Assembly: GCA_022511505.1 (NCBI GenBank)
Contig: JAFLTK010000073.1
Span: 1-5,648 of the forward strand
Length of the DNA stretch: 5,648 nucleotides
Reading direction: 5' to 3'
DNA from: Muribaculaceae bacterium
GTDB taxonomy: Bacteria > Bacteroidota > Bacteroidia > Bacteroidales > Muribaculaceae
This document shows positions 5,419 through 5,648 of the stretch, in pieces. Both the position numbers and the translations under genes were made by a program. Numbering within the stretch: position 1 is the stretch's first letter; each line of letters opens with the position of its first letter. A model generated the notes under the pieces. That model saw only the letters and a list, made by a program, of their open reading frames with translations. It ran no database searches and had not been told where the DNA came from.

Positions 5419-5648
5419 TTACTTAGAGAGTTCTTCTTTCAGGCGAGCAAGAGCCTCGAGGTCGCCGAGGGTAGTCTTCTCGATGGGAGTCGAGAGGAGG
5501 TTGTTTTCCTCGGGCGCTGCGGCACGCTTGCCACCGCGCTTGCCACCCTTGCGGGGAGTTGCCTCACCGCGCTCGGCACGCTGTTCATCTTCAAAGATGC
5601 GGCTGTGGCTGAGGATGATGCGCTTGCTGTCTTTGTTGAACTCGATAA
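5419..5648 (-). CDS. rpsA: 30S ribosomal protein S1, C-terminal end (partial)
   Basis: Only the last 75 residues are present; the gene enters from the right edge and stops at TAA (5419-5421). The segment starts with IEFNKDSKRIILSHSRIFED, the closing strands of the last S1 (OB-fold) RNA-binding repeat. A low-complexity basic linker follows (RKGGKRGGKRAAAPEE, about residues 32-47 of the fragment). The end, STPIEKTTLGDLEALARLKEEL, is an acidic-basic helix. From family knowledge, a terminal TLGDL...LK helix is typical of Bacteroidota S1. S1 binds mRNA on the small ribosomal subunit and helps initiation, which matters in this phylum where Shine-Dalgarno sequences are weak. Codon use is GC-rich and regular, like ispD and recG. 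The upstream promoter and N-terminus cannot be judged. Confidence 0.88.
   Translation of the reverse strand, partial: IEFNKDSKRIILSHSRIFEDEQRAERGEATPRKGGKRGGKRAAAPEENNLLSTPIEKTTLGDLEALARLKEELSK

Overview
The window looks like the chromosome of a Bacteroidota bacterium, probably order Bacteroidales; a Muribaculaceae-like lineage is my guess, not proven. The reasons are the promoter style (-7 boxes of the form TAnnTTTG just upstream of genes, with no clear Shine-Dalgarno sequences), the Bacteroidota-type C-terminal tail of ribosomal protein S1, and a tRNA without an encoded CCA end.

Layout from left to right: the 3' part of a tRNA-Leu(UAA) on the plus strand, ending in a perfect 19-bp hairpin and followed by a decayed second copy of its trailer (49-139); a 52-residue C4 zinc-ribbon protein on the minus strand (160-318); a 187-nt divergent intergenic region with a promoter for each side, paired dyads and two hairpins (319-505); a plus-strand operon of a LysE/RhtB-type exporter, ispD and recG joined by two ATGA start/stop overlaps (506-3983); a short convergent spacer; a minus-strand type I restriction specificity subunit, hsdS, with its own promoter (4095-5207); and the C-terminal end of rpsA on the minus strand with a strong intrinsic terminator (5351-5648).

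The housekeeping genes (tRNA-Leu, ispD for isoprenoid precursors, recG for fork rescue, rpsA for translation) frame one accessory gene. hsdS has no hsdM or hsdR partner in view, is a base-composition mosaic (AT-rich recognition domains, GC-richer conserved helices), and lies with its promoter between two copies of a REP-like palindrome built on GCGACATGTCG. It is the most likely mobile or shuffled element here. I see no complete new defence or metabolic system. The observations most worth following are the tandem repeat starting in the tRNA 3' end, the REP-flanked solitary hsdS, the small zinc-ribbon gene and the near-leaderless exporter operon.
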